Of a DNA stretch of 64,000 bases, positions 21,444 through 29,209 are shown piece after piece. The position numbers were made by a program, and so were the translations under genes. The number at the start of each line of letters is the position of its first letter. Position 1 is the first letter of the stretch. This DNA is from Chthoniobacter flavus. GTDB taxonomy: Bacteria > Verrucomicrobiota > Verrucomicrobiia > Chthoniobacterales > Chthoniobacteraceae. Location: contig CAMAUX010000013.1 of assembly GCA_945861435.1 (NCBI GenBank), positions 1-64,000 of the forward strand, read 5' to 3'. The notes under the pieces were generated by a model. That model was not told the origin of the DNA. It searched no databases and saw only the letters and a program-made list of their open reading frames with translations.

Positions 21444-21992
21444 GTGAATCCCCCCGCCGGCGAAGCCGCCATCCTCGCTCTCGAGCGCCCGCATCCCGTG
21501 CTCTGGACGCTATACTTCATCCGTAGCCTCCTGACCGGCCCCTTGTTTTTCCTCACGCTTCCCCTTCTCTATTTCCGCTACCAAACCCTCCGCTACCGCT
21601 TCGACCGCGAGGGAATCCACATGACGGTCGGCCTCCTTTTCCGGAGCGAGGTCAACATCACCTACGCACGCATCCAGGACATCCACCTCAGCTCCGGAAT
21701 CCTCCAGCGCTGGCTCGGCCTCGCCGACCTCCAGATCCAGACCGCCTCCGGCACCGCCGGCGCAGAACTCACCATCGAGGGTTTCAAGGAATTCGAGGCC
21801 ATCCGCGACTTCCTCTACGCAAGGATGCGCGATGCCCGCGAAAAAACCACGCACACTCCGCCCCCGCTCCCCCACGCGTCCGGCGACGACGCCGTGACCC
21901 TCCTCCTCGCCATCCGCGACGAACTCCGCCAGACACGCGAACTCCTCCAAACCCGCTCCGGCAAAGCATCCCAGCCCGGCCCGCATGTCTGA
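21444..21992 (+). CDS. PH-domain membrane protein (YdbS-like)
   Basis: 182-aa protein starting with GTG. One or two hydrophobic segments (FIRSLLTGPLFFLTLPLLYF) are followed by a bacterial PH domain (bPH2/DUF304; about 45-130) with the family pattern RYRFDREGIHM...VNITYARIQDIHLSSGILQRWLGLADLQIQTASG. The C-terminus is Pro-rich then helical. These YdbS/YdbT-type proteins sit in the inner membrane; their molecular role is poorly defined. It overlaps the next PH-domain gene by 8 bases, so the two are coupled and probably form a complex. Confidence 0.8.
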   Translation: MNPPAGEAAILALERPHPVLWTLYFIRSLLTGPLFFLTLPLLYFRYQTLRYRFDREGIHMTVGLLFRSEVNITYARIQDIHLSSGILQRWLGLADLQIQTASGTAGAELTIEGFKEFEAIRDFLYARMRDAREKTTHTPPPLPHASGDDAVTLLLAIRDELRQTRELLQTRSGKASQPGPHV

Positions 21993-22719
21993 CCCCCTCC
22001 GCAATCTCGCCACGCGCATCCTGCGCATCCCGCACGACCCCTCTCCTCCACCGGGCGACGAAGCCAGTGCGCGCATCTTCCGCGCAGCACCCGCTTACCT
22101 CCGATACCGCATCGTCCTTTTGTTCATCGGCCTCCTCCTGACGCTCGGCTTCGGCGGGATCCTTCTCGGTGCATTGAACCTCGCCCTCGCAACCGACCGC
22201 TCCGCCCCCGACTCCCTGCGCACAGTGGTCCTCGTCATCTCTTTGCTGCTGTTGCTCTGCATCCTCCTGCACGCCCTCTTCTCCTCCGCCCTGCTCCGGC
22301 TCGACTTCGAAAAACGCTGGTACCTCGTCACCAACCGCAGCCTGCGCATCCGCGAAGGCCTGATCAACGTGCGCGAGATGACCGTGATGTTCGCCAACAT
22401 CCAGAACGTCTCCATCATGCAGGGTCCCATCCAGCGCGCCCTCGGCATCGCCGATCTCAAGGTGGAGACGGCCGGCGGCGGCGGCACCCAGTCCGACCAG
22501 AAGCAACTCGGCCCCAACCTCCACACCGCATGGTTCCGCGGCATCGACAATGCATCCGAGGTCCGGCAACTCATCCAAGACCGCCTCCGCGCATTGAAGG
22601 ACTCCGGCCTCGGCCACCACGAGGAATCTCTCCACACCCCCTCGCCCGATTTTCTCGACGCGCTCCGCGCCGTCCACGCCGAAGCCCGCGCGCTCCGCGA
22701 ATCGGCGGCGGCGTTCTAA
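21985..22719 (+). CDS. PH-domain membrane protein, partner of the preceding gene
   Basis: 244-aa protein with two strongly hydrophobic helices (IVLLFIGLLLTLGFGGILLGA and VVLVISLLLLLCILLHALF) followed by a bPH2 domain: WYLVTNRSLRIREGLINVREMTVMFANIQNVSIMQGPIQRALGIADLKVETAGGGG. The C-terminal part (about 180-244) is helical and charged. It starts inside the end of the previous PH-domain gene, which mirrors the paired ydbS-ydbT arrangement known elsewhere. Probably an inner-membrane complex; substrate or partner unknown. Confidence 0.8.
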   Translation: MSDPLRNLATRILRIPHDPSPPPGDEASARIFRAAPAYLRYRIVLLFIGLLLTLGFGGILLGALNLALATDRSAPDSLRTVVLVISLLLLLCILLHALFSSALLRLDFEKRWYLVTNRSLRIREGLINVREMTVMFANIQNVSIMQGPIQRALGIADLKVETAGGGGTQSDQKQLGPNLHTAWFRGIDNASEVRQLIQDRLRALKDSGLGHHEESLHTPSPDFLDALRAVHAEARALRESAAAF

Positions 22720-22823
22720 TCGATCAGAGCATCCATCGTCCGATCGGGCCGCTGCGATCGCACACGCCCCGCCTGCCCCCCCCTGCCCCCGCCTGCCGTG
22801 CCGCCCAAATCCGCAACTCACGC

Positions 22824-23402
22824 TCAGACGACCCCTCGCATCCACTTGGGCAGGGGTGCGTTCACACTGATCCGCTTTCCCGCCTCGAAAACCGCGACTT
22901 TGCGGAAGGGCACCCGCAGATCCTCGTTGTCGAAGATCCACACATGCTGCACCCCACGGATCGCCGCCCGCCAATTGGCCAGGATGCGCGGGTGACGAGT
23001 GATCAACTTTTCCGAGGACACATCGTGTACCCCCTGCGATCCGCGCATCGCCACGCGCTCCTCAGAAATCTCCGGACCCGAGATGCCGATGAAACAAAGA
23101 ACCACCGTGTATCCGCGGTCTTCAGCGCCCTTCAAGAAGGAGAGATTGTCACCGACCGGATCCGAAAAGACCGTTTCAAAAACGAAGCTCTCCCCCTGGT
23201 TCACCAACTCTTGTCGCAGACTCCCCGCCACGCGAGCCGCAGTGTACGAATCCATCTCCAGCTCCCTTGCGAGCACGTCCACGTTGACGAAGCGGAGCCC
23301 AGCCGGCTTGAGGTGCGCATGGTAAAACGTGGTCTTCCCAGCCCCGTTGGGCCCCGCCACCGCAACCACCACAGGCCGTCCGTCCAGCAGCGCCCACCTC
23401 AT
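22824..23402 (-). CDS. Zeta-toxin-like P-loop ATPase (putative toxin)
   Basis: 192-aa cytoplasmic P-loop protein of the Zeta-toxin/COG4185 type. Walker A is GPNGAGKTT (about 17-25), followed by FVNVDVLARELE and the FVFETVFSD segment typical of zeta-like kinases that phosphorylate a nucleotide sugar. I start at the ATG at 23402, which overlaps the upstream antitoxin stop as TGATG; the ORF track used a GTG one codon earlier. The tight coupling to a ParD-like gene supports a toxin-antitoxin module. Whether it is toxic, and whether it acts on UDP-GlcNAc as classical zeta toxins do, is inference. Confidence 0.75.
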   Translation of the reverse strand: MRWALLDGRPVVVAVAGPNGAGKTTFYHAHLKPAGLRFVNVDVLARELEMDSYTAARVAGSLRQELVNQGESFVFETVFSDPVGDNLSFLKGAEDRGYTVVLCFIGISGPEISEERVAMRGSQGVHDVSSEKLITRHPRILANWRAAIRGVQHVWIFDNEDLRVPFRKVAVFEAGKRISVNAPLPKWMRGVV

Positions 23403-23794
23403 CACTTGCCGGCCTTCGCACCCTTGCCCGTCTTCACCACTTCAAACCTCCGATTCACAAACCGACCCACGCTGCGTTTGCCATCGGCACACGTCCGCAC
23501 CAGCAAGCCCGGCGTCTCAGCAGCCTCATAGTGTGGAAATGACAGCGCCTCGAGGTGATCGGCCACACGCCGACGCCCCTCCGGCGTGTCCACCGTCTCC
23601 AGACACTCCGACAACGCCCTCGCACCACCGGCCCGCGAAAGCGCCATCACCTGCACCCCTTGGAGCAAGGGTTCCACGGCTCGACCGAGCTTCGCCCAGA
23701 ACTCGATCTGGCCGGCGATGGAGCGCTCTGCCACCTCGCCCGTGAGCCGCGCATCCAGCACCAAACCATCGGAAAGCTTCACGGGCTGACTCAT
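23402..23794 (-). CDS. ParD-like antitoxin
   Basis: 130-aa protein with a ParD_like N-terminal region (VKLSDGLVLDARLTGEVAERSIAGQIEFWAKLGRAVEPLLQG), the family that usually acts as antitoxin and DNA-binding autorepressor. The C-terminal half (SFPHYEAAETPGLLVRTCADGKRSVGRFVNRRFEVVK) is longer than in minimal antitoxins and may contact the toxin. I prefer the ATG at 23794 over the GTG at 23803, because a promoter-like -10 element occupies 23802-23807 and would overlap the GTG. Its stop overlaps the toxin ATG. A perfect palindrome between the promoter hexamers suits autoregulation. Confidence 0.78.
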   Translation of the reverse strand: MSQPVKLSDGLVLDARLTGEVAERSIAGQIEFWAKLGRAVEPLLQGVQVMALSRAGGARALSECLETVDTPEGRRRVADHLEALSFPHYEAAETPGLLVRTCADGKRSVGRFVNRRFEVVKTGKGAKAGK

Positions 23795-23801
23795 ACTCGT
23801 C

Positions 23802-23829
23802 ACGGTAGCAAAACGCTACCCGCAGTCAA
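23802..23829 (-). promoter_or_regulatory. Promoter and palindromic operator of the toxin-antitoxin operon
   Basis: Reading the minus strand, TTGACT (23824-23829) and TACCGT (23802-23807) form a -35/-10 pair with a 16-base spacer. The -10 ends 7 bases before the ATG at 23794, so the transcript would be leaderless or nearly so. The sequence ggtagc-aaaac-gctacc (23804-23820), a perfect 6-bp inverted repeat with a 5-base centre, fills the space between the two hexamers and overlaps the -10. That is where an antitoxin repressor would be expected to bind. The hexamers and palindrome are visible directly; their function is inferred. Confidence 0.55.
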
Positions 23830-23926
23830 CCCGCCACAACCCACAGCGACCAAGCTCATCCCCCACGCGCCCCCTCCCTCATAGATGCCTTGCCTCACGC
23901 CCCCTTTGCCCGAATGCTCACCCCCG

Positions 23927-24838
23927 ATGCTTAGCTGCTCCACCTGCTGGAACTCCGGCCGTCACACCGACGGCGAAGCCATGCTGCTCGAACTGCGCGA
24001 ACTCGGCTTCGAATTCGTCGAACTCTCCCATGGCATCCGCCTCTCCCTCGTCGACGGCATCCAGCGCGCCTTCGACAAGGGACTGGTCCGCTTCTCCAGC
24101 CTCCACAACTTCTGCCCGCTGCCGGTGGAGATCACCCGCGCCTCCCCAGACTGTTACAAATTCTCCGCCGACGACTCACGCGAACGCGACCGCGCTGTCC
24201 GCCTCAGCTGCCAGACCATCGACTTCGCCGTGCGTCTGGGCGCTCCCCGCGTCGTCCTGCATCTCGGCCGCACCAGCCTCCCGGATTACACCGACCAACT
24301 CGTGCGCATGGCCGAAGCGGGCGGCATCCACTCTCGCGACTACGTGAAGCTCAAGCTCCAGTGCGTGCGCCGCCGCGAAACGGAAGCAGAGGCAGCACTC
24401 GAACGCTCCAAGGAATGCCTCGAGAAAATCATCGAGTACGCAGCCGAACACAACGTCTCCCTCGGCTTCGAGAGCCGCCACAAAATCGAGGAGATCCCCA
24501 GCGAACGCGAGATGCTCCGCCTGCTGCGCGAATTCGTCTACCCGCACGTCGGCTACTGGCACGACTTCGGCCATGTGCAGGTCAAACACAACCTCGGCTT
24601 CCTCGACCATCCACAGTGGCTCGCACAGGTCGCCCCGCGCCTCATCGGCTGCCATCTCCACGACACCGTCTGGCCCGGCAATGACCATGTCTCCCCTTTC
24701 TGCGGCGGCATCGACTACCACAGCCTCATCCCACTGCTCCCCAAGGACACCCTCTACGTCTTCGAGATCAGCCCAAAGCGCGCCCGCGAAGAAATCGTCG
24801 CCGCCCGCGAAAAATGGGTCTCCACCTTCGGCGCCTGA
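23927..24838 (+). CDS. Sugar phosphate isomerase/epimerase-like TIM barrel
   Basis: About 303 aa, Xylose-isomerase-like TIM-barrel family (AP endonuclease 2 fold). The start at 23927 gives the typical MLSCSTCWNSGRHTDGEAML; the ORF extends 14 codons upstream. Putative metal ligands and barrel strands: LHLGRTSLPDY, SLGFESRHKIEEIP (Glu), HVGYWHDFGHVQVK (Asp/His), LIGCHLHDTVWPGNDH (His) and LYVFEISP (Glu). Enzymes of this family isomerise or epimerise sugars, inositols or their keto forms. It is followed after 39 bases by a flippase-like membrane gene. The substrate is unknown. Confidence 0.72.
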   Translation: MLSCSTCWNSGRHTDGEAMLLELRELGFEFVELSHGIRLSLVDGIQRAFDKGLVRFSSLHNFCPLPVEITRASPDCYKFSADDSRERDRAVRLSCQTIDFAVRLGAPRVVLHLGRTSLPDYTDQLVRMAEAGGIHSRDYVKLKLQCVRRRETEAEAALERSKECLEKIIEYAAEHNVSLGFESRHKIEEIPSEREMLRLLREFVYPHVGYWHDFGHVQVKHNLGFLDHPQWLAQVAPRLIGCHLHDTVWPGNDHVSPFCGGIDYHSLIPLLPKDTLYVFEISPKRAREEIVAAREKWVSTFGA

Positions 24839-24877
24839 TCCGGCCGCCGAACTCCTCTCCCTTCCCCCGGCCGCTTT

Positions 24878-25882
24878 GTGAGAAAACGCATCCTTCAAAT
24901 CCTCCAGGCGACCATCACGCTCGGCATCCTCTGGCTCCTGCTGCGCGATCCCCAGAAGCGCCACGAAATGGCGGAGATCCTCCGCGGCGCCCGCCCACTC
25001 TGGCTCGCCGCAGGCCTCCTGACTTACGGCATCGTGGAACTCCTTTCCGCATGGCGCTGGCACCTTCTCCTCAAGGTCCAGGACATCCACCTACCCAAAA
25101 TCCGCGTCCTCCAACTCACCATGATCGGGGTCTTCTTCAACTACCTCGTCCCAGGTGGCACCGGTGGCGACCTCGTCAAAGGCTTCTATCTCCTGAAGGA
25201 AACCACCGGACGCAGCGCCGCCGCACTCCTCTCCGTGCTGATGGACAGACTCCTCGGCCTCTTCACCCTCATCCTCATGGCCGGCGCTCTGAGCCTCGTG
25301 CGCTGGCAATGGCTCACCAGCACCCCGCAAACCGCGGGCTACGCATGGATCGGCCTCGGCATTCTTGCAGCCAGCCTCTTCGCTCTCCTGCTCTCCATCG
25401 CAGCCACCGCCTTCGGATGGGTCAACCGCCTCCCCGCTCGCATCCCCGGCCGCCGCTGGTTGATGGAAGCCTCCATGGCCTACGCCCTCTACGGCAGGGC
25501 ATGGAAAACCTGCACAGCCAGCGTCCTCCTTTCGGTAGCCATCAACGTCGGCTACTTCGGCACCTTCTACTGCGCCAACCGCGCCCTCCAATCCGCCACA
25601 GCAGAACGCCTCAGCTTCCTCGACCTCTGCAGCGTCATGCCCCTCATCAACGCCATCACCTCCCTGCCCCTGAGCTTCGGTGGAATCGGCGTCCGCGAGA
25701 AACTCTTCGACGAATTTCTCACCCACCTCTGCGGCACCTCCTCGGCCATAGCCGTGCTCACTTCGTCCACCGGCTACTTCCTTACCCTCCTCTGGGGAAT
25801 GGCCGGCGGCGCTGTCTACCTCTTCTATCGACCTTCCACCCCTGCGGCACCAGATCCCGCACCCGCGAACCCCAAGGAATGA
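24878..25882 (+). CDS. Flippase-like integral membrane protein (LPG synthase TM / UPF0104)
   Basis: 334-aa polytopic membrane protein with GTG start and about eight hydrophobic helices. Matches the lysylphosphatidylglycerol synthase transmembrane/UPF0104 family: LLSAWRWHLLLKVQDI, FFNYLVPGGTGGDLVKGFYLLKET, AALLSVLMDRLLGLFTL and LPLSFGGIGVREKLF. It lacks the C-terminal acyl/aminoacyl-transferase domain of MprF, so a lipid or lipid-linked sugar flippase function is more likely than lysyl transfer. Its stop overlaps the ATG of the RibD_C gene (ATGA). Confidence 0.8.
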   Translation: MRKRILQILQATITLGILWLLLRDPQKRHEMAEILRGARPLWLAAGLLTYGIVELLSAWRWHLLLKVQDIHLPKIRVLQLTMIGVFFNYLVPGGTGGDLVKGFYLLKETTGRSAAALLSVLMDRLLGLFTLILMAGALSLVRWQWLTSTPQTAGYAWIGLGILAASLFALLLSIAATAFGWVNRLPARIPGRRWLMEASMAYALYGRAWKTCTASVLLSVAINVGYFGTFYCANRALQSATAERLSFLDLCSVMPLINAITSLPLSFGGIGVREKLFDEFLTHLCGTSSAIAVLTSSTGYFLTLLWGMAGGAVYLFYRPSTPAAPDPAPANPKE

Positions 25883-26556
25883 AGCGCCCCTTCATCACCG
25901 CCAACTTCGCGCAGACATGGGATGCACGCATCTCCACGCGCAACCATACCCCGGTCGACTTCTCCTCCCCCACCGACAAACGCTGCCTGTTTGAAATTAG
26001 AGCCTCCGCAGACGCGATCCTTTGCGGCTCACGCACCATCGCCACTGACGACGCCACCCTCGCACTGCCACAACGCTCCCTGCGCGCACAGCGCATCAAA
26101 GCAGGCAAGCCACCCTGCCCTCTACGCGTCCTCATCACCAACTCCGGCAGACTCAATCCCAGCCTCAAGATCTTCAGCGAAACCTCCGCCCCGCTCCTCA
26201 TCTTCTCCACCACACGGATGCCCGCGCGCATCCGGCGCGCTCTTGAAGAAAAAGCGGACCTGCACCTCACCGACAAACCGTCCGTCGACCTCCACGCCAT
26301 GCTTGCCCATCTGCATGCGCAGCGCGGTGTGGAACGCCTGCTTTGCGAGGGGGGCCCCACTCTCCTGCGTTCCCTCCTTGAGGCCGACCTCGTCGACCAG
26401 ATCCACCTCACCCTCTGCCCGCTCCTCTTTGGCGGCCTCGAGGCCCCCGGCATCACCGGCCCAGCCGCATCGCATCTCGCGCAGAGCCGCCACTGGAGGC
26501 TCGAGTCCATGCAGGTCCACGGCGGGGAATGCTTCCTGCGCTACGGCAGGAAATAA
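25879..26556 (+). CDS. RibD C-terminal-domain reductase
   Basis: 225-aa cytoplasmic protein with the RibD_C/dihydrofolate-reductase fold. The track ORF begins far upstream in another gene; the ATG at 25879, overlapping the flippase stop as ATGA, begins MKRPFITANFAQTWDARIST, a normal family start. Signatures: IRASADAILCGSRTIATDD (substrate and NADPH region) and GVERLLCEGGPTLLRSLLEADLVDQ near the C-terminus. It lacks the deaminase half of bifunctional RibD, so it may reduce a pyrimidine intermediate of riboflavin synthesis or a different pterin-like substrate. The coupling to a membrane flippase is unusual. Confidence 0.78.
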   Translation: MKRPFITANFAQTWDARISTRNHTPVDFSSPTDKRCLFEIRASADAILCGSRTIATDDATLALPQRSLRAQRIKAGKPPCPLRVLITNSGRLNPSLKIFSETSAPLLIFSTTRMPARIRRALEEKADLHLTDKPSVDLHAMLAHLHAQRGVERLLCEGGPTLLRSLLEADLVDQIHLTLCPLLFGGLEAPGITGPAASHLAQSRHWRLESMQVHGGECFLRYGRK

Positions 26557-26568
26557 GCCGCTCCCCCC

Positions 26569-26592
26569 TTCCAGACACTTCCTCGTCTGGAA
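26569..26592. repeat. Perfect 8-bp inverted repeat between ribD-like and DUF1080 genes
   Basis: ttccagac-acttcctc-gtctggaa is a perfect 8-bp inverted repeat with an 8-base loop, 12 bases after the RibD_C stop. It has no downstream T-tract on either strand. It may end the upstream transcript or act as an operator for the sugar operon that starts at 26803. Nothing else is evident in the 246-base gap. Confidence 0.4.
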
Positions 26593-26802
26593 CAAACTTA
26601 GCCCGATTCTTTGCAAAAGCGACGATCTTCCCGCTTGCCTCCCCAGACCCCCTGCGCTTACTTCGGCTCCCGTTAGCCAGCCCCCACCGCATGCCCGTCC
26701 GCAGCGCCGACTCCCCACCGAACTCGCGCCTCATCGCCCTCCAACGCACGGCACGCTCCACCTTTTCACACCCACAAACACTCCCCTCTCCCATCCCAGA
26801 AA

Positions 26803-28116
26803 ATGCGCTCCACTCCACTCCTCAGCCTCCTCGCAATCTGCCTCCTGCGCGGCATCACCCACGCTGAACTCAACGTCCCGCCCCAAGGCTTCACCGCGCT
26901 CTTCAACGGAAAAGACCTCGACGGCTGGCGCGGCGGCTGGACCGAGGACCACCGCAAACTCCTCGCCCTCTCCGACGACGAACGCAAAACCAAGCTCGAC
27001 GCATGGACCGCCGACATGCGCGAACACTGGAAGATCGAGAACGGCGAACTCCTCAACGACGGCCACGGCAAGTACGCCACCACCGCCGCCGATTACGGCG
27101 ACTTCGAGTTGCTCCTCGAATACAACATGGCTCCCAAAGGCGATTCCGGCGTCTACCTCCGCAACGTCCCACAGGTCCAGATCTGGGATCCCCAGCATGA
27201 AGACCCGGGTGCAAAACTCGGCCGAGCCAAGGGCAGCGGCGGCCTCTGGAACAACTCCCAAGGCGCTCCAGGAAAGGATCCCCTCGTCGTCGCCGACAAA
27301 CCCTGCGGCGAATGGAACTCCCTGCGCGTGCTCATGGTCGGCGCCCGTGTCTCCGTCTGGCTCAACGACAAACCCGTCGTCGACCACGCACTGCTCGAGA
27401 ATTACTACGATCGCAAAACCCCCATCCCCGCACGCGGCCCCATCGGCCTCCAAACCCATGGCGCTCCCATCAAGTGGCGCAACGTGTTCGTGCGCCCAAT
27501 CGGCAGCGACGAGGCCAACAAAATCCTCGCCTCCAAGTCCACCGCCTCCTTCCAGAGCATCTTCAATGGCAAGGACCTCGAGGGCTGGGCCGGACCGGTA
27601 GACAATTACCAAGCCGTCGACGGCGCCATCACCTGCAAGCCCTCCAAGGGCGGAACCGTCTACCACAAGCAGGACCTCTCCGACTTCGTGGCACGCGTCG
27701 ACTTCAAGCTCCCACCCGGCGGCAACAACGGCCTCGCCATCCGCTATCCAGGCCAGGGCGACACCGCCTACGTCGGCATGTGCGAGTGCCAGGTCCTCGA
27801 CGACAACTACGACAAGGTCCGCGGCAAGATCGACCCACGCCAGGCTCATGGCTCCGCCTACGGCATGGTCGCCGCCGCACGCGGATATCAACACCCCATC
27901 GGTGAATGGAACTTCCAGGAAGTCACCGTCCAAGGCTCCACCATCAAGGTCGAACTCAACGGCACCATCATCCTCGACACCGACCTCTCCAAAATCACCG
28001 AAACCATGGGCACCCACCCCGGCAAGGACCGCACCCACGGCTTCTTCGGCTTCGCCGGCCACGGCGACCCCGTGATGTTCCGCAACATCCTCATCAAAAC
28101 CCTCTCCGCACAATGA
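26803..28116 (+). CDS. Exported protein with two DUF1080 (3-keto-disaccharide hydrolase) domains
   Basis: 437-aa secreted protein. Signal peptide MRSTPLLSLLAICLLRGITHA, then two DUF1080 concanavalin-like domains: domain 1 begins FTALFNGKDLDGWRGG (about 27-245) and domain 2 begins FQSIFNGKDLEGWAG (about 248-437). DUF1080 proteins are now linked to hydrolysis of 3-keto-glycosides, the step after a dehydrogenase oxidises the sugar at C3. The downstream gene is a Gfo/Idh/MocA oxidoreductase, overlapping by ATGA, which fits a keto-sugar pathway. Two domains in one chain suggest a double hydrolase or one binding and one catalytic unit. Confidence 0.87.
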   Translation: MRSTPLLSLLAICLLRGITHAELNVPPQGFTALFNGKDLDGWRGGWTEDHRKLLALSDDERKTKLDAWTADMREHWKIENGELLNDGHGKYATTAADYGDFELLLEYNMAPKGDSGVYLRNVPQVQIWDPQHEDPGAKLGRAKGSGGLWNNSQGAPGKDPLVVADKPCGEWNSLRVLMVGARVSVWLNDKPVVDHALLENYYDRKTPIPARGPIGLQTHGAPIKWRNVFVRPIGSDEANKILASKSTASFQSIFNGKDLEGWAGPVDNYQAVDGAITCKPSKGGTVYHKQDLSDFVARVDFKLPPGGNNGLAIRYPGQGDTAYVGMCECQVLDDNYDKVRGKIDPRQAHGSAYGMVAAARGYQHPIGEWNFQEVTVQGSTIKVELNGTIILDTDLSKITETMGTHPGKDRTHGFFGFAGHGDPVMFRNILIKTLSAQ

Positions 28117-29165
28117 GCAAACAGAAGCAGTACAACGTCGGCGTCATCGGCTACGGCTGGGCCGCCACCGCACACATCGCCGCCATCAACGCCAGCAAGC
28201 AGGCGCGCGTGACCGCCGTCTACTCCTCGCGCCCGCTGGATGATGCCGAACTCAGCGCCAAGCACGGCTCCCCCATCAAGTCCCACACGGACCTGAGCAA
28301 GCTCCTCGCCGACCCCTCCATCGACGTCGTCTCCATCACCAGCTATCCCGACCAGCACGCCGATCACTTCATTGCCGCTGCCCAGCACGGCAAACACGTC
28401 ATCCTCGAGAAGCCCATGGCCATCGAGTGGCCCGAGATCCTCCGCATGAAAAAGGCCGCGGAAAAAGCCGGGATCAAATCCTGCATCTGCTTTGAGTGCC
28501 GCTACTCCTCGCAATTCCTCGCCACCAAAGGCCTCATCGACTCCGGCCTCCTCGGCTCCCTCCACTACGGCGAAGTCGACTACTACCACGGCATCGGCCC
28601 CTGGTACGGACAGTACCGCTGGAACACCAAGCGCGAACTGGGCGGCAGCGCCCTCCTCACCGCGGGCTGCCACGCGCTCGACGCCCTCCTCCTGTGCATG
28701 GGCAGCGAGGTCGTCGAGGTCACCAGCTACTCCACACAGAGCGCCCACAAGATCTTCAAGGCCTACGAGTATCCCACCTCCTCCACCACCATCCTCAAGT
28801 TCGCCAACGGCGCCATCGGTAAAACCGCCGCCATCGTCGACTGCTTCCAGCCCTACTACTTCCACACCCACCTCGTCGGCAGCGAAGGCAGCGTCCTCGA
28901 CAATAAATTCCACAGCCAGAAACTCCCCGGCACCGACCGCCACGCGTGGAGTCAGCTCAGTCTCAAACTTCTGGATTCCGGTGACGTGAGCGACCACCCC
29001 TACTCCACCCAGTTCCAAGCCTTCTTCGACGCTCTCGACAAGGGCAAGGATGTCCCCCTCACCAGCTTCGCCAACGCCTTCACCTCGCACCGCGTCATCG
29101 CCGCCGCCGACAAGTCCGCCGCCGAAGGACGCCCGGTCAAACTCTCCGAAATCCGCACCAAATAG
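28113..29165 (+). CDS. Gfo/Idh/MocA family oxidoreductase, cytoplasmic
   Basis: 350-aa NAD(P)-dependent sugar oxidoreductase. The true start is ATG 28113 (MSKQKQYNVGVIGYGWAATAHIAAI), overlapping the DUF1080 stop. The Rossmann region (about 8-125) carries the VILEKPMAIEWPE signature, and the C-terminal domain has the substrate-binding stretch SALLTAGCHALDALLLCMG. No signal peptide is seen, in contrast to the next gene of the same family, so the two may work on opposite sides of the membrane. Likely interconverts a hydroxyl and keto group on a mono- or disaccharide. Confidence 0.87.
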   Translation: MSKQKQYNVGVIGYGWAATAHIAAINASKQARVTAVYSSRPLDDAELSAKHGSPIKSHTDLSKLLADPSIDVVSITSYPDQHADHFIAAAQHGKHVILEKPMAIEWPEILRMKKAAEKAGIKSCICFECRYSSQFLATKGLIDSGLLGSLHYGEVDYYHGIGPWYGQYRWNTKRELGGSALLTAGCHALDALLLCMGSEVVEVTSYSTQSAHKIFKAYEYPTSSTTILKFANGAIGKTAAIVDCFQPYYFHTHLVGSEGSVLDNKFHSQKLPGTDRHAWSQLSLKLLDSGDVSDHPYSTQFQAFFDALDKGKDVPLTSFANAFTSHRVIAAADKSAAEGRPVKLSEIRTK

Positions 29166-29209
29166 AATCCCAACGGGCCCTCATTCACCGCCCCCCTCCT
29201 CACCAAATC

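Noticed and set aside
24814-25878. Upstream extension of the RibD_C ORF
   Set aside because: Lies in another frame of the flippase gene; the overlap ATG at 25879 gives a normal family start.
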